Positions 35,492 through 44,702 of a stretch of DNA of 64,000 nucleotides are shown here, in pieces. Position 1 is the first letter of the stretch; each line of letters begins with the position of its first letter. The stretch covers positions 62,001-126,000 of the forward strand of contig NZ_JACVAC010000009.1 of the NCBI RefSeq assembly GCF_014851685.1, given 5' to 3'. This DNA comes from Pseudomonas sp. PDM05. GTDB lineage: Bacteria > Pseudomonadota > Gammaproteobacteria > Pseudomonadales > Pseudomonadaceae. Both the position numbers and the translations under genes were made by a program. The notes beneath the pieces are model-generated. The model had not been told where the DNA came from and made no database searches. It saw only the letters and a list, made by a program, of their open reading frames with translations.

Positions 35492-35620
35492 TGAGCGGGC
35501 TTGCCCGCGCTGGGCGGCGAAGCCGCCCCAAATCCAGGCACCTGGGTCTTCCTGACACACCGCGGCGGACCGTTTGGGGCGGCTTCGCCCCCCAGCGCGG
35601 GTGCAAGCCCGCTCACTACA
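35487..35620. repeat. Long inverted-repeat element, copy 2
   Basis: It has the same layout as 11133-11267: arms TGTAGTGAGCGGGCTTGCCC and GCAAGCCCGCTCACTACA, a GGCGGCGAAGCCGCC/GGGGCGGCTTCGCC pair, and a shared core (AATCCAGGCACCT.GGTCTT, ACACCGCGGCG). Its first bases contain the stop codon of the LEA-like gene. Confidence 0.85.
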
Positions 35621-35639
35621 GGTTATCAGCGGGTGCATG

Positions 35640-36566
35640 TCAGTCAGTGATAAAGCGCACCCCCGGCCTGGCCCGTTCATCCACGACCAACTCGAACACG
35701 TCCGGGCGGGCATAGTGCCCCACCACGTCGTAGTCATACCGCGCACGCACCAGCTCATCGGTATCGATCTGCGCCGTGAGCAACCCCGCCTCGCCCAGCA
35801 ATGGCCCTGCCAGCACATCCCCCATCGGCCCGACAATCACGCTGCCACCGGCAATCAACGGCCGCTGCGCCGGCCAGTTGGCGATCTGCACACCTAACGC
35901 CTCGGGCGATGCCTGCACCTGACACGCACTGACCACAAAGCAGCGGCCCTCATGGGCGACATGACGCATGCTGACCTGCCACATCTCACGCTCGTCCACC
36001 GTCGGTGCGCACCACACCTCCACGCCCTTGGCGTACATCGCCGTGCGCAGCAGCGGCATCATGTTTTCCCAGCACACCGCACCGCCAACACGCCCGACGG
36101 CCGTGTCGATCACGGGTAACGTCGAGCCATCGCCCTTGCCCCAGATCAGCCGCTCGGTGCCGGTGGGCATCAGCTTGCGGTGCTTGGCCACCAGGCCGCC
36201 TGCCGGTTCGAAGTACAGCACGGTGCAATACAGGGTGTTGCCACTGCGCTCGATCACACCGAGGACCAGGCTGGCGCCGGTACGCGCCGACAAGCCCGCC
36301 AGCGCGTCAGTCTCGGCGCCGGGCACGTCGATGGCATTGGCAAAATAGCGCGCAAAGGCCTCGCGCCCCTCCGGCAGGCGGTAGCCCAGTTGCGTGCCGA
36401 AGCTTTCGCCCTTGGGATAGCCACCGAGCAACGCCTCGGGCATCACCACCAGTTGCGCGCCACTGCGCTGGATCTCGTCTTCGTAACCGAGGATTTGCGC
36501 AAGGGTGTCAGCCTTGCCGCCGGGCAAAGAACCGATTTGCAAAGCAGCTACAGTCGAAACAGGCAT
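35640..36566 (-). CDS. Nitrilase/carbon-nitrogen hydrolase
   Basis: The 308-residue enzyme has the Glu-Lys-Cys triad of the nitrilase branch: Glu in VVMPEALLGGYP (about residue 45), Lys in KHRKLMPTGTERLIWG and the nucleophile Cys in GGAVCWENMMPL. The flanking residues favour a true nitrilase (nitrile to acid and ammonia) over an amidase. The ATG at 36566 has CGGAGTG upstream; a GTG three codons earlier is less likely. It diverges from a LysR-type gene, its probable regulator, 81 bases away. Confidence 0.9.
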   Translation of the reverse strand: MPVSTVAALQIGSLPGGKADTLAQILGYEDEIQRSGAQLVVMPEALLGGYPKGESFGTQLGYRLPEGREAFARYFANAIDVPGAETDALAGLSARTGASLVLGVIERSGNTLYCTVLYFEPAGGLVAKHRKLMPTGTERLIWGKGDGSTLPVIDTAVGRVGGAVCWENMMPLLRTAMYAKGVEVWCAPTVDEREMWQVSMRHVAHEGRCFVVSACQVQASPEALGVQIANWPAQRPLIAGGSVIVGPMGDVLAGPLLGEAGLLTAQIDTDELVRARYDYDVVGHYARPDVFELVVDERARPGVRFITD

Positions 36567-36647
36567 CACGATCACTCCGGAAAATGGGGTTGCCCATTCT
36601 CCCGCCAGCCTCGATCATGAATAAAGCCCAGTTCACTGCTGAATGAT

Positions 36648-37541
36648 ATGAGCCAAATGAATATCGCCAAGGTCGATCTGAACCTACTGAAAACCTTCGA
36701 AGCCCTGTACGACGAATCCAGCGCCAGCCGTGCGGCATTGCGCCTGGGCGTCACGCAATCGGCCGTCAGCGCCGGGCTGCGACGCTTGCGTGAGGTGTAT
36801 GAGGATCAGTTATTCGTGCGCACCGGCCGCGGGTTGGCGCCGACCTTGCGCGCCAATCAACTGAAACCGCTGATCAGCGAGGCCCTGGAACGCTGCCGGC
36901 AAAGCCTGGCCATGGTCAACCCGGATAACCAGCAATATCAGGGGCGCTCGGTGGTGCTGGGTTTGTCCGATGACTTCGAAATCGCTTACGGCCGCCGGCT
37001 GATACAAGCCATCGCACAACGGGCGCCGAAACTGCGGGTGATTTTCCGTCAGACCCACAGCCAGATCGTCGCCGGCGCCCTGCTCGACCGCAGCCTGGAC
37101 CTGGCGATCACGGCGGGCGGCTTTGCCCAGGGCAGGCTGAGCCGGCAGGTGTTGGGAGAAGGTGATTACCGCTGCCTGCTGGACTCGGACCAGGCGGGCA
37201 TCAGCCTGGACGAGTTCGTCAGCCGCGAACATGTGCTGGTGTCATCCGGCGGGTTTATCGGGATTACCGACGAGGGCTTGGCGGCCCAGGGTTTGAGCCG
37301 CCAGGTGTGTGCGTCCACCAGCCACTTTGCCGCGCTGCCGTTTCTGCTCAAGGGCAGCCAGGCGGTAGCGACCATTCCGGGGCATGCGGCGCAGGCCATC
37401 GCGCAGATGAGCGGCCTGCGTATGCTGCCGTGCCCGCTGGCGTTGCCGCGCTACCCGGTGGAACTGGGCTGGCGCACCCAGGCACAGCTGGATCCGATGT
37501 TACTGAAAGTGCGTGAAGCCATCGTGGCGAGCTTTATTTAG
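36648..37541 (+). CDS. LysR-family transcriptional regulator
   Basis: The 297-residue regulator has an N-terminal winged helix-turn-helix (LNLLKTFEALYDESSASRAALRLGVTQSAVSAGLRRLRE, about residues 11-49) and a C-terminal effector domain. It is transcribed away from the nitrilase gene, the usual arrangement for a LysR regulator and its target. The inducer is unknown. Its last 8 bases overlap the small gene on the opposite strand. Confidence 0.9.
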   Translation: MSQMNIAKVDLNLLKTFEALYDESSASRAALRLGVTQSAVSAGLRRLREVYEDQLFVRTGRGLAPTLRANQLKPLISEALERCRQSLAMVNPDNQQYQGRSVVLGLSDDFEIAYGRRLIQAIAQRAPKLRVIFRQTHSQIVAGALLDRSLDLAITAGGFAQGRLSRQVLGEGDYRCLLDSDQAGISLDEFVSREHVLVSSGGFIGITDEGLAAQGLSRQVCASTSHFAALPFLLKGSQAVATIPGHAAQAIAQMSGLRMLPCPLALPRYPVELGWRTQAQLDPMLLKVREAIVASFI

Positions 37542-37788
37542 CCGCTGCCATCAACTTGTTGACTTCACTGCGCACCATGTTGGAAAACTCCGGCGGCGAC
37601 ATGCCATCGAGTTCGGCGCGGACCCACTCGGCCCATTTACCCTTGCGCTTGGCACGCTCGCCGAACAAGCGCGCCGCTTCGCCCTTGGCCTTGCCCAGGT
37701 TGGTTTGCCACAGGTCGTAGAGGCGCGACTTTTCATCTTCCAGCTCGGCGCGTTCGGCGAGGGTCTTGTTGGCCAGATTGAAGCTCAT
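37534..37788 (-). CDS. Small conserved protein, 84 residues
   Basis: This charged, probably helical cytoplasmic protein (LAERAELEDEKSRLYDLW, RAKRKGKWAEWVRAEL) has no signal peptide. I do not recognise a function. The ATG at 37788 is chosen; a TTG seven codons upstream is the only longer option. It converges with the LysR gene. Confidence 0.65.
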   Translation of the reverse strand: MSFNLANKTLAERAELEDEKSRLYDLWQTNLGKAKGEAARLFGERAKRKGKWAEWVRAELDGMSPPEFSNMVRSEVNKLMAAAK

Positions 37789-37868
37789 GTTGAAATACCT
37801 GCTGCACAAATAGGCGACATCTTACACTGTAGGTCCAAATTTCCTGATTCGGATTTTGCCCAAGACCC

Positions 37869-37904
37869 GGCGGCGGCAAAAAAAACGCAACTTTTGCCGC
37901 CGCC
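37869..37904. repeat. 13-bp-stem hairpin upstream of the DUF883 gene
   Basis: GGCGGCGGCAAAA and TTTTGCCGCCGCC are separated by ten A-rich bases. It lies 47 bases upstream of the DUF883 start codon, with no T-run after the stem on either strand, so it may be a leader hairpin rather than a terminator. Confidence 0.5.
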
Positions 37905-37951
37905 CGATACTCCATTGCTCACTGTCACATTCACTCGCAAGGAGTCACACA

Positions 37952-38272
37952 ATGGCCCGCAAAACCGCTGCCCAAGCCGTCGAAGACCAAATCAAGGACC
38001 AAGCCTTCAGCGAACTGACCGCGCTGATCGAAGAATCGGACAAACTGCTCAAAAGCAGCGCATCCCTGGTGGGCGAAGAAGGCGAAACCCTGCGCGAGCA
38101 GGTTGCCATCAAGCTCAAGCAGGCGCTGGACTCGGTGTCCAGCGTGCGTGAACGCAGCAAGCCGGTGGTCGATGCTACCGAAACCTACATCGGTGGCCAC
38201 CCTTGGCAGACCGTGGCCATCTCCGCAGGCTTTGGCCTGGTGGTCGGCCTGTTGCTCGGTCGCCGCAACTGA
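37952..38272 (+). CDS. DUF883 (ElaB/YqjD-like) membrane-anchored protein
   Basis: The 106-residue protein has a long amphipathic helical N-terminal part and one C-terminal membrane helix (TVAISAGFGLVVGLLLGRRN), the plan of the ElaB/YqjD family, whose E. coli members bind ribosomes in stationary phase. AAGGAG lies 8-13 bases before the ATG. A hairpin at 38279-38303 follows. Confidence 0.88.
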   Translation: MARKTAAQAVEDQIKDQAFSELTALIEESDKLLKSSASLVGEEGETLREQVAIKLKQALDSVSSVRERSKPVVDATETYIGGHPWQTVAISAGFGLVVGLLLGRRN

Positions 38273-38278
38273 GTACGC

Positions 38279-38303
38279 CGGGCTGCGCCACTGGCGCAGC
38301 CCG
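38279..38303. terminator. Terminator-like hairpin between convergent genes
   Basis: CGGGCTGCGCC pairs with GGCGCAGCCCG around ACT. The downstream T-run is short (CTTTCAC), so it is a moderate terminator candidate for the DUF883 gene. Confidence 0.55.
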
Positions 38304-38306
38304 CTT

Positions 38307-39344
38307 TCACGCTTCGGCCAGCGCCTGCAACTCGTGCAATTGCTGCGCCTCGATCTCGATCCCCTGCTCCAGCGACTTCGCCCGCGTGCGATGGCGCCGA
38401 TCCCCCGGCAACCGCCGCAACCCCGCCGCATGCATCTGCCGCACGAGTTCCTGGCTGCGCTCGGCGAACGCCTGGCCGCTGGTTTTGCTCGGGTCGATCA
38501 CGATCAACAGTTGGCCGGTCCAGGGCGTACGTGCGCCGGGGTGATCGGACCAATCGAACTCGAAGGAAAAATTGCCGCCGGTCAACGCTGCCGCGAGCAA
38601 CTCCACCATCATCGACAACGCCGAGCCCTTGTGGCCACCGAACGGCAGCAAGGCGCCGCCTTCAAGAATGGCTCTGGGGTCCTGGGTCGGCTGGCCAAGG
38701 CCATCCACGCCCATGCCCGGCGGCAGGCGTTCGCCCTTGCGTGCGGCGATCTGCACGTCGCCATGGGCGATCGCACTGGTGGCCAGGTCGAACACAATCG
38801 GCAGACCGTCGGCACGCGGCGCGGCAAAGGCGATGGGGTTGGTGCCGAACAGCGGACGGTCGGCGCCGTGGGGCACCACGCAGGTCATGCTGTTGACCAC
38901 GCTCAATGCCACCAGGCCTTCTTCGGCGAACGGTTCGACGTCCGGCCACAAGGCCGCAAAGTGATGGGAGTTATGAATCGCCAGCAACGCGATCCCGGCA
39001 CTGCGGGCCTTCGCCACCAGCAGTGCCCTCGCCGCTTCCAGCGCCGGCTGCGCAAACCCGTTGCCGGCGTCGACCCTGACAAACCCCGAGGCCACATCGG
39101 TAACGACGGGCTCGGCCTTGCCGTTCACCCAGCCGCTGGCCAGGGTACTGAGGTAGCCGGGGATACGGAAAATGCCGTGGCTGTGCGCGCCGTCGCGCTC
39201 GGCCATCGCGCAGTTGTGCGCCAGCACGGCCGCCACGTGGGGCGAGGTGCCATGGCGTTCAAAAATGCGTTGCAGCAGTGCCACCAGGTCGGTGAAGCGG
39301 ATACGAGCATGGGAACTGCCAAGTTGCGAGGACTGCGCAGACAT
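38307..39344 (-). CDS. dpkA: Delta1-piperideine-2-carboxylate/pyrroline-2-carboxylate reductase
   Basis: The 345-residue NADPH-dependent reductase of the LDH2/malate-dehydrogenase family reduces cyclic imines from D-lysine and D-proline or hydroxyproline breakdown to L-pipecolate and L-proline. The motifs AERDGAHSHGIFRIPGYL, HNSHHFAALWPDVEPF and FGTNPIAFAAPR match DpkA of Pseudomonas closely. The ATG at 39344 has CGGAGC upstream. It stands alone; no amino-acid racemase or oxidase gene adjoins it. Confidence 0.85.
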   Translation of the reverse strand: MSAQSSQLGSSHARIRFTDLVALLQRIFERHGTSPHVAAVLAHNCAMAERDGAHSHGIFRIPGYLSTLASGWVNGKAEPVVTDVASGFVRVDAGNGFAQPALEAARALLVAKARSAGIALLAIHNSHHFAALWPDVEPFAEEGLVALSVVNSMTCVVPHGADRPLFGTNPIAFAAPRADGLPIVFDLATSAIAHGDVQIAARKGERLPPGMGVDGLGQPTQDPRAILEGGALLPFGGHKGSALSMMVELLAAALTGGNFSFEFDWSDHPGARTPWTGQLLIVIDPSKTSGQAFAERSQELVRQMHAAGLRRLPGDRRHRTRAKSLEQGIEIEAQQLHELQALAEA

Positions 39345-39538
39345 CTGTAGCTCCGATTTTATGATTGGAAGGGGCGACAAGACTGGAAACCCAGGCCTGG
39401 GATTAAACAACGCCGACAGCACAGGCTGTCAATCGCCGTTTGATAACCCATCGGGATTTGCAGCAGTTATCTACCGCCGTATGCCAAGCCGAGGCTCCTA
39501 CCCTGCCGCTCCAGACGCAGACCGAGACGGAGCAAACG

Positions 39539-42500
39539 ATGGCGCGCGTAACCCCACCCTATTTTTTCAACGAGTTCCTGCAACCAGTCAGGAGGAAACA
39601 GCCGACCGAGCGCGAACAAGCCCTGGGTTTGACACTCAACGACCTCGACTGGCTGCACACGCTGTACTACGCCACCGATCACGCCCGCCAGAACACCGAA
39701 CTGCGCAAGTACCCCATGCAAGTGGAGAAATTGCAGGTCAGCATGAAGGACCAGCCCGCGCTCCCACTGGCCGGGGCATTCATCATGAGCCCCAGCCCCG
39801 ATGGCCAGAAGGCATTGCTGTACACGCCCTATGGCGGGATTGAGGTGTTCGACAGCCGCGACGAGCTACTTTCAGAGTTAAACAAACGCATCAACACACC
39901 AAGTCAACGTACTGATTTAATTATATTTTTATCAATATCTCAGCGTGCCAAATTCACCCCAGACCAGCCCTGCACCCTGACATCTTCGATCATTGACGGC
40001 GCCGTCATGCAGGATCAGGAGCAGACCCTGCAGGCCTGCCAGCACCAGAATACGCAGGACATGCTGGCGCAATTGCGCACCACGCCAACCCTGTCATGGA
40101 TGCTCGACACGCTGCTCGGCATCATGGCGCGCTCGTACTTCTCCGGCCTGGATCAGCGCGATACACGCGTCAACACACGCCACCAAGACGCTTCGCAGTG
40201 GGCCAGTTCTGTCCCTTTGAGTGAGGTGCTGTTGCAGTTCTACCTCAAGCAGGCGTGGCCCGGCAGCCAGACGCGCACATTCACCAACCCACGGCATGAC
40301 ACTCGCGCCTTCACCGCCGCGCAGCTGGCAGCCGATCAGCGGCAGTGGGAAAGCCTGATCGAACAAACCGCGGGGATTCTGTCCAAACTGCTGAGCAGCC
40401 TGTTGCTGACGTGGTGGCATGAAGACATCGGCGGCGGCCGCTCACGGCTGGGGCTGTTTGCCCAGGTGATGAGTGACAAGTTCCGCGTCGACCTGTTGCT
40501 CAAGCGCCAGAACGGCATCCTGTCGGCCGAGGAAAGCCACCAACTGCTCGCCACCTTTCTTCCCGACCAGGCTGCACGCAGCGCCTGGCACGCACACCTG
40601 AACATCGACAAGGTGAAGATCCACGCGCCTTATCAACATTACGTGGAACTGGCTGCCACGTTGTTGATCAATGACACCCACGCCTACCTGTACACCCAGT
40701 CGCGCGGGTTGCAGGTGCTCAAGGACCTCGCCGACCTCAACGATACGCTGCTCGAGATGCTCAAGGCCGCCGGGCATCAGGATGAACTGCTCAACTTTCT
40801 GTCGCTGGACGAACGCAGCGTGTACATCGGCATGGATCAAGTGCAGATCAGCGGCGTGCCGGTACTCGCAGACGTGTTCGGCGAAATGGTTCAGGACATC
40901 GCCGCCAAGCAATTGAGCAACCTGGAGCACGCCCTCGCGGTATATCGACGCAGTGAAGGGGCGGTGGACCTGGCGGCGTTGCTCGACTGTGCGCTGGACC
41001 TGCGCCACATGCTCGACAGTCGCTTGCTGGCGCTGGACACGCAGGGACGCTGGAGCACACACCCTGTCTCCAGCGACAACGGCCGCCCTTCCACGGTGCA
41101 AGCCGAACGTGCCAAACAACAGTTGCTCACTTTGCGCGCCGCCGACGCGGCACTGGCGATGCGCCGGCGCGAGCACCCCACGTTACGCACACTGGCGGCA
41201 CAGGCGTTGGACAAAGAGTTGAACGAGCGCTCGCTGGCCTTGCACGCCGATGACGTCTACGTGAACACCTACGCCACCGAAGCCCGGCAAGAGGAAGACC
41301 GCAAGCCCCTGACCTCTGTGAGCATGGTCGATCACTTTATCCAGCGCTTGAGTCATGCAGCCCCACCTGTGGAAGAGACGCCGCAGTTGGGGTTCTATGG
41401 CAAACACCGCGCCGGCTTCTCCAGCCGCTGGAACAGCTTGAACGGTAAAACCTTCAATGCGGTGATCGAACACACCCTGGCGCCGTTCAGCAATCACGAC
41501 ATCCGCATGCTGCCGCGCCTGTTCCTGCGAAGCCATCGGGATGCCTTGAACGACGCGCTGATGCTGGGCTTGCGCAGTGAAGCCGAGCTGCGGCTGCTGA
41601 ACAAAACCCTGAGCCCGGCGAGCCAGGCGATTGTCGACACGGTGTTGCGCCCGGACAGCATGACCCGAGTCAAACGGCACGGCCTCAAGGGCTTTCTCCC
41701 GGATGCGTTTGGCTTGACCCTCAAGGTCGGCACCGACGAGCGTGCGCACGCTCTGGCCAACTGCTTTGTACTCACTGAACGCGGTGGCCTGGACCCGGAC
41801 CATTCGGGGCAAGCCGTGCTCTGGACCCCGCAACTGGGGCATGAAACGTTCGTATCGGTGCAGGCCCTGCGCGACAGTCTCGCGGTGCGCCTGTCAACCG
41901 CCGATGACCGTTTGATGCTGCTGGATAACCTGCCGATCGGCCTGCGCTGGCCTCATCAAACCTTCCAGCTCGGCCCGCTGCAACGTATCGACGAACACTT
42001 GCTGGACAATCGCCAGCAGAGCTACCTCGATTACAGCCTCAACGCCATCGACTACTGGCTCGCCGCGCCGCTGGGGCCCCGACAGTTACAGGACTGCCTG
42101 GACAACCAAATGCTGCGTGCAGCGCCTTCCAACCTGGGTCGCGCCACCGACATCGCCCGTGCGATGGTTCTGCAACAAGGGTTGCCCGTCTGGCTGGGCA
42201 TGGCGTCAGCCCAGGAGCAACTGCGGCATGCCGAGCTGCTTGAGCAATACCGCCTCAGTGCCGCCGATGACCGGGATTACCTGCACGCCCTGCCGCCCTT
42301 GCGCGACCACGTGGCCAGCGCCTTGCGCGCCCTGCTCAACGCTCGGTTTGACGGCTTCGAGCTGGACCCGGATGACATCCTGATCCCCACGCGGGTCATG
42401 CTCAACGGCCATAGCCAGAGCCTCACCGATTTTGCCCAACGCCACCTGCCAAACCTGCTGGCCGACACGCTCAAACCGTTTTCGCGCACCCGCACACCCC

Positions 42501-44683
42501 TGCCCCCGACCCTGGACGGTGCGGCGCTGGTGCAGTTGATTCGCCAGTTGGACATCGCCAAGACTTACCGCGCCTTGCTCGATACCCACCTGAGCGCAGA
42601 CACCGAAGATGCCCGTAAGCGCAAAGCGTTGTTCTGCCAGCAGCTACCGTGGCAGCTGTTGAGCCATGCCCACGAAGAAAAACTCGAAGAACGCTTGAGT
42701 GCGACGGCCTGGAGCTTTGTGCAACAGGTCTTTGATATGCCGGATGCCATAGCACGGGCGAGTGTCAGCGGGGTAACCGCGATGATTCGGCCACTGGAAC
42801 TGGTGGCCACGCCTGGCGCGACGCCGGCCAGGGCCCGGGGCATCTACTTGATCGGCCCACACACCGGGGCCTCCGGGCCCCAGGTGCTGTACGCCCCCTA
42901 CTGCCCGACGCAGACGTTGACAGAGTTCCCCCGCGAGGAGGACCTGCTTGAGCAACTCAACCGTCCGGGACCTTTGCAGGACTGGGTCATTCGCCAACTG
43001 GACGATCCCCAGCGCGCCACCTATCGGCATTTGATGCAGGCGCACCCGCGCAGCCCTTCCAGCGATCTGGGCCTGGCCTCTTCGCCAGTGCGCGGCAACC
43101 TGCTGCCGCTGCTGTTCGATGACAACACGCAACAGCTGGCAAGAATGCTTGGCAGCCAATTTGACCCCAACGGCAAGAGTGCCTGGGACGCTGTCACCAG
43201 CCTGTTCGGCAAGGGTATACCCATGGCCCTGCAATTTATCAGCGGCAAGCTTCAGTACCCGCTTGCGGTGTGGCGCAGCTACAAGCTGTTCAAGGCGTCA
43301 GCGGAAAGCTTGCAAAACCAACGCTGGGCCGAAGCCATGAGACCCTTCATCCAGGGCGTGGCGACCCTGGCCTCACTGCGCAGTCGCCTCGACCAGCCGT
43401 TCAAGCCACGCCATCCTCCCGCCAGCCCCACGCCCGAGATGCCGGATGAAGCCGGCCCTGGCGCAGCAACCACCCTGGCGACCCTGGACATCACCGACCC
43501 TTTGCGCACCCGATTGCGGCACTTTGAAAATGTCGATATTTCACTGATAGACCTGCAACGTCGCGCCCCGCAGCAACCGTACTCGCACCCTGTGAGCAAG
43601 CGGACCTACGTGCCAGTGGCGGGCAAGGTGTACCCGGTGACGAAAGCCGGCGCGCGTTGGCGGATTGTCCTCGGCGAAGAAATAGGCCCGTATGTCGAAC
43701 GCAACGCACGAGGTGAATGGGTATTCGACCTATCCCAACACCATCCACGCCTCGGCCCGACGTTGTCGCGTTACATCGGCCGCAGGCAAACCCGTTCGGC
43801 TGAGCGCGATGCAATCAATATCGAGGCCGTCGGGCTACCGGCCATCACCGCGCTCTCGCCGTGGAAGGCCCAGTGCATCAACGAAGGCCTCAACGTCGCG
43901 ACGTACTACGCGGTGACCTGCAAGCGCAATATCGTGCAGTTCGCCACGGACCGTAAACCGGGCTCGCGCGTCGGCTTGTTCCTGACCGAGATGTTCGGGG
44001 TGCTGAGCTTCAGCCCCTCGCAACTGCAAAAAATCGAGCAGCGCGTGGACGAGATACTCGATGCGCTGGTAGACCCGACCCTGACCAACCTCGACTCAGG
44101 TCGATTTGTCACCGGCACCGCACGCTGGAGCCCACAGGACACCTACGCATTCACCCTGCCAGATGATGTGCAGAAAAAAATCTACCTGCTGGATCGCTTT
44201 TTCGACCCGCACATGGACGTGTATGAGAACCTCCTGAAAACACCATTCAACGTCTCTGCCCACGCCCGCGCGGCGATCATCACGCATGAGATCTCGCACT
44301 TCAAATGCAACACCGAAGACCTGGCCTACCTGGACAGCATGCGTCCGTTCCACGACCTGATCAACGTCGGCACCCTGCGCGGCCAGTTGCTGTACACCGA
44401 CCTGTCGGACTTGCGCACCACCGCCTTGTCGACGCTGACGCCGGCGAGCCTGTTATTCAAGACCTGGGACAGTCTGTCGCAACGCTGGGAAGACCTGGGT
44501 CGATTTGGCGGGGTGCACGGGCGCGACCGGGTGTTCAAACTGACCGGCGCGAAGACACTGGATGATGCGCGGCAAATCTTCATGAGTGACGCGGACAAGC
44601 GTATCGATACGATCCTGGCCAATGCCGATTCGCTGACGTACCTGATCAGTCACTTGGGGCGCGAGTTGGATCAGGGGGCCTGA
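39539..44683 (+). CDS. Giant dermonecrotic-toxin-like protein with C-terminal aspzincin-type protease motif
   Basis: This 1714-residue protein has no signal peptide. A short module at residues about 73-120 (ALLYTPYGGIEVFDSRDELL) recurs at about 1099-1155 (IYLIGPHTGASGPQVLYAPY..EFPREEDLLEQL). After a Pro-rich linker (about 1290-1315) comes a beta module (YVPVAGKVYPVTKAGARWRI). The last 150 residues contain IYLLDRFFD and ITHEISHFKCNTEDLAYL: HEISH (1583-1587) is a zinc-protease HExxH, and TEDLAY fits the T-x-D-x-x-Y of the aspzincin/M35 family. The modules recur in the 1572-residue protein at 53-58 kb. Toxicity and export are inferred from family resemblance. The ATG at 39539 has GGAG seven bases upstream; a TTG 33 codons earlier is possible. 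No immunity gene follows on the same strand. Confidence 0.8.
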   Translation: MARVTPPYFFNEFLQPVRRKQPTEREQALGLTLNDLDWLHTLYYATDHARQNTELRKYPMQVEKLQVSMKDQPALPLAGAFIMSPSPDGQKALLYTPYGGIEVFDSRDELLSELNKRINTPSQRTDLIIFLSISQRAKFTPDQPCTLTSSIIDGAVMQDQEQTLQACQHQNTQDMLAQLRTTPTLSWMLDTLLGIMARSYFSGLDQRDTRVNTRHQDASQWASSVPLSEVLLQFYLKQAWPGSQTRTFTNPRHDTRAFTAAQLAADQRQWESLIEQTAGILSKLLSSLLLTWWHEDIGGGRSRLGLFAQVMSDKFRVDLLLKRQNGILSAEESHQLLATFLPDQAARSAWHAHLNIDKVKIHAPYQHYVELAATLLINDTHAYLYTQSRGLQVLKDLADLNDTLLEMLKAAGHQDELLNFLSLDERSVYIGMDQVQISGVPVLADVFGEMVQDIAAKQLSNLEHALAVYRRSEGAVDLAALLDCALDLRHMLDSRLLALDTQGRWSTHPVSSDNGRPSTVQAERAKQQLLTLRAADAALAMRRREHPTLRTLAAQALDKELNERSLALHADDVYVNTYATEARQEEDRKPLTSVSMVDHFIQRLSHAAPPVEETPQLGFYGKHRAGFSSRWNSLNGKTFNAVIEHTLAPFSNHDIRMLPRLFLRSHRDALNDALMLGLRSEAELRLLNKTLSPASQAIVDTVLRPDSMTRVKRHGLKGFLPDAFGLTLKVGTDERAHALANCFVLTERGGLDPDHSGQAVLWTPQLGHETFVSVQALRDSLAVRLSTADDRLMLLDNLPIGLRWPHQTFQLGPLQRIDEHLLDNRQQSYLDYSLNAIDYWLAAPLGPRQLQDCLDNQMLRAAPSNLGRATDIARAMVLQQGLPVWLGMASAQEQLRHAELLEQYRLSAADDRDYLHALPPLRDHVASALRALLNARFDGFELDPDDILIPTRVMLNGHSQSLTDFAQRHLPNLLADTLKPFSRTRTPLPPTLDGAALVQLIRQLDIAKTYRALLDTHLSADTEDARKRKALFCQQLPWQLLSHAHEEKLEERLSATAWSFVQQVFDMPDAIARASVSGVTAMIRPLELVATPGATPARARGIYLIGPHTGASGPQVLYAPYCPTQTLTEFPREEDLLEQLNRPGPLQDWVIRQLDDPQRATYRHLMQAHPRSPSSDLGLASSPVRGNLLPLLFDDNTQQLARMLGSQFDPNGKSAWDAVTSLFGKGIPMALQFISGKLQYPLAVWRSYKLFKASAESLQNQRWAEAMRPFIQGVATLASLRSRLDQPFKPRHPPASPTPEMPDEAGPGAATTLATLDITDPLRTRLRHFENVDISLIDLQRRAPQQPYSHPVSKRTYVPVAGKVYPVTKAGARWRIVLGEEIGPYVERNARGEWVFDLSQHHPRLGPTLSRYIGRRQTRSAERDAINIEAVGLPAITALSPWKAQCINEGLNVATYYAVTCKRNIVQFATDRKPGSRVGLFLTEMFGVLSFSPSQLQKIEQRVDEILDALVDPTLTNLDSGRFVTGTARWSPQDTYAFTLPDDVQKKIYLLDRFFDPHMDVYENLLKTPFNVSAHARAAIITHEISHFKCNTEDLAYLDSMRPFHDLINVGTLRGQLLYTDLSDLRTTALSTLTPASLLFKTWDSLSQRWEDLGRFGGVHGRDRVFKLTGAKTLDDARQIFMSDADKRIDTILANADSLTYLISHLGRELDQGA

Positions 44684-44695
44684 AACGGCCCCCTG
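44672..44695. repeat. Perfect hairpin over the toxin-like gene's stop codon
   Basis: CAGGGGGCC and GGCCCCCTG flank TGAAAC, which contains the stop codon. No T-run follows, so termination here would be weak or factor-assisted. Confidence 0.5.
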
Positions 44696-44702
44696 GAGGG
44701 AG

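Noticed and set aside
39890..39960. AT-rich patch inside the 1714-residue toxin-like gene, possible recent insertion
   Set aside because: The frame continues without a break and there are no repeats at its edges; a patch of about 50 bases is too short to call transfer.
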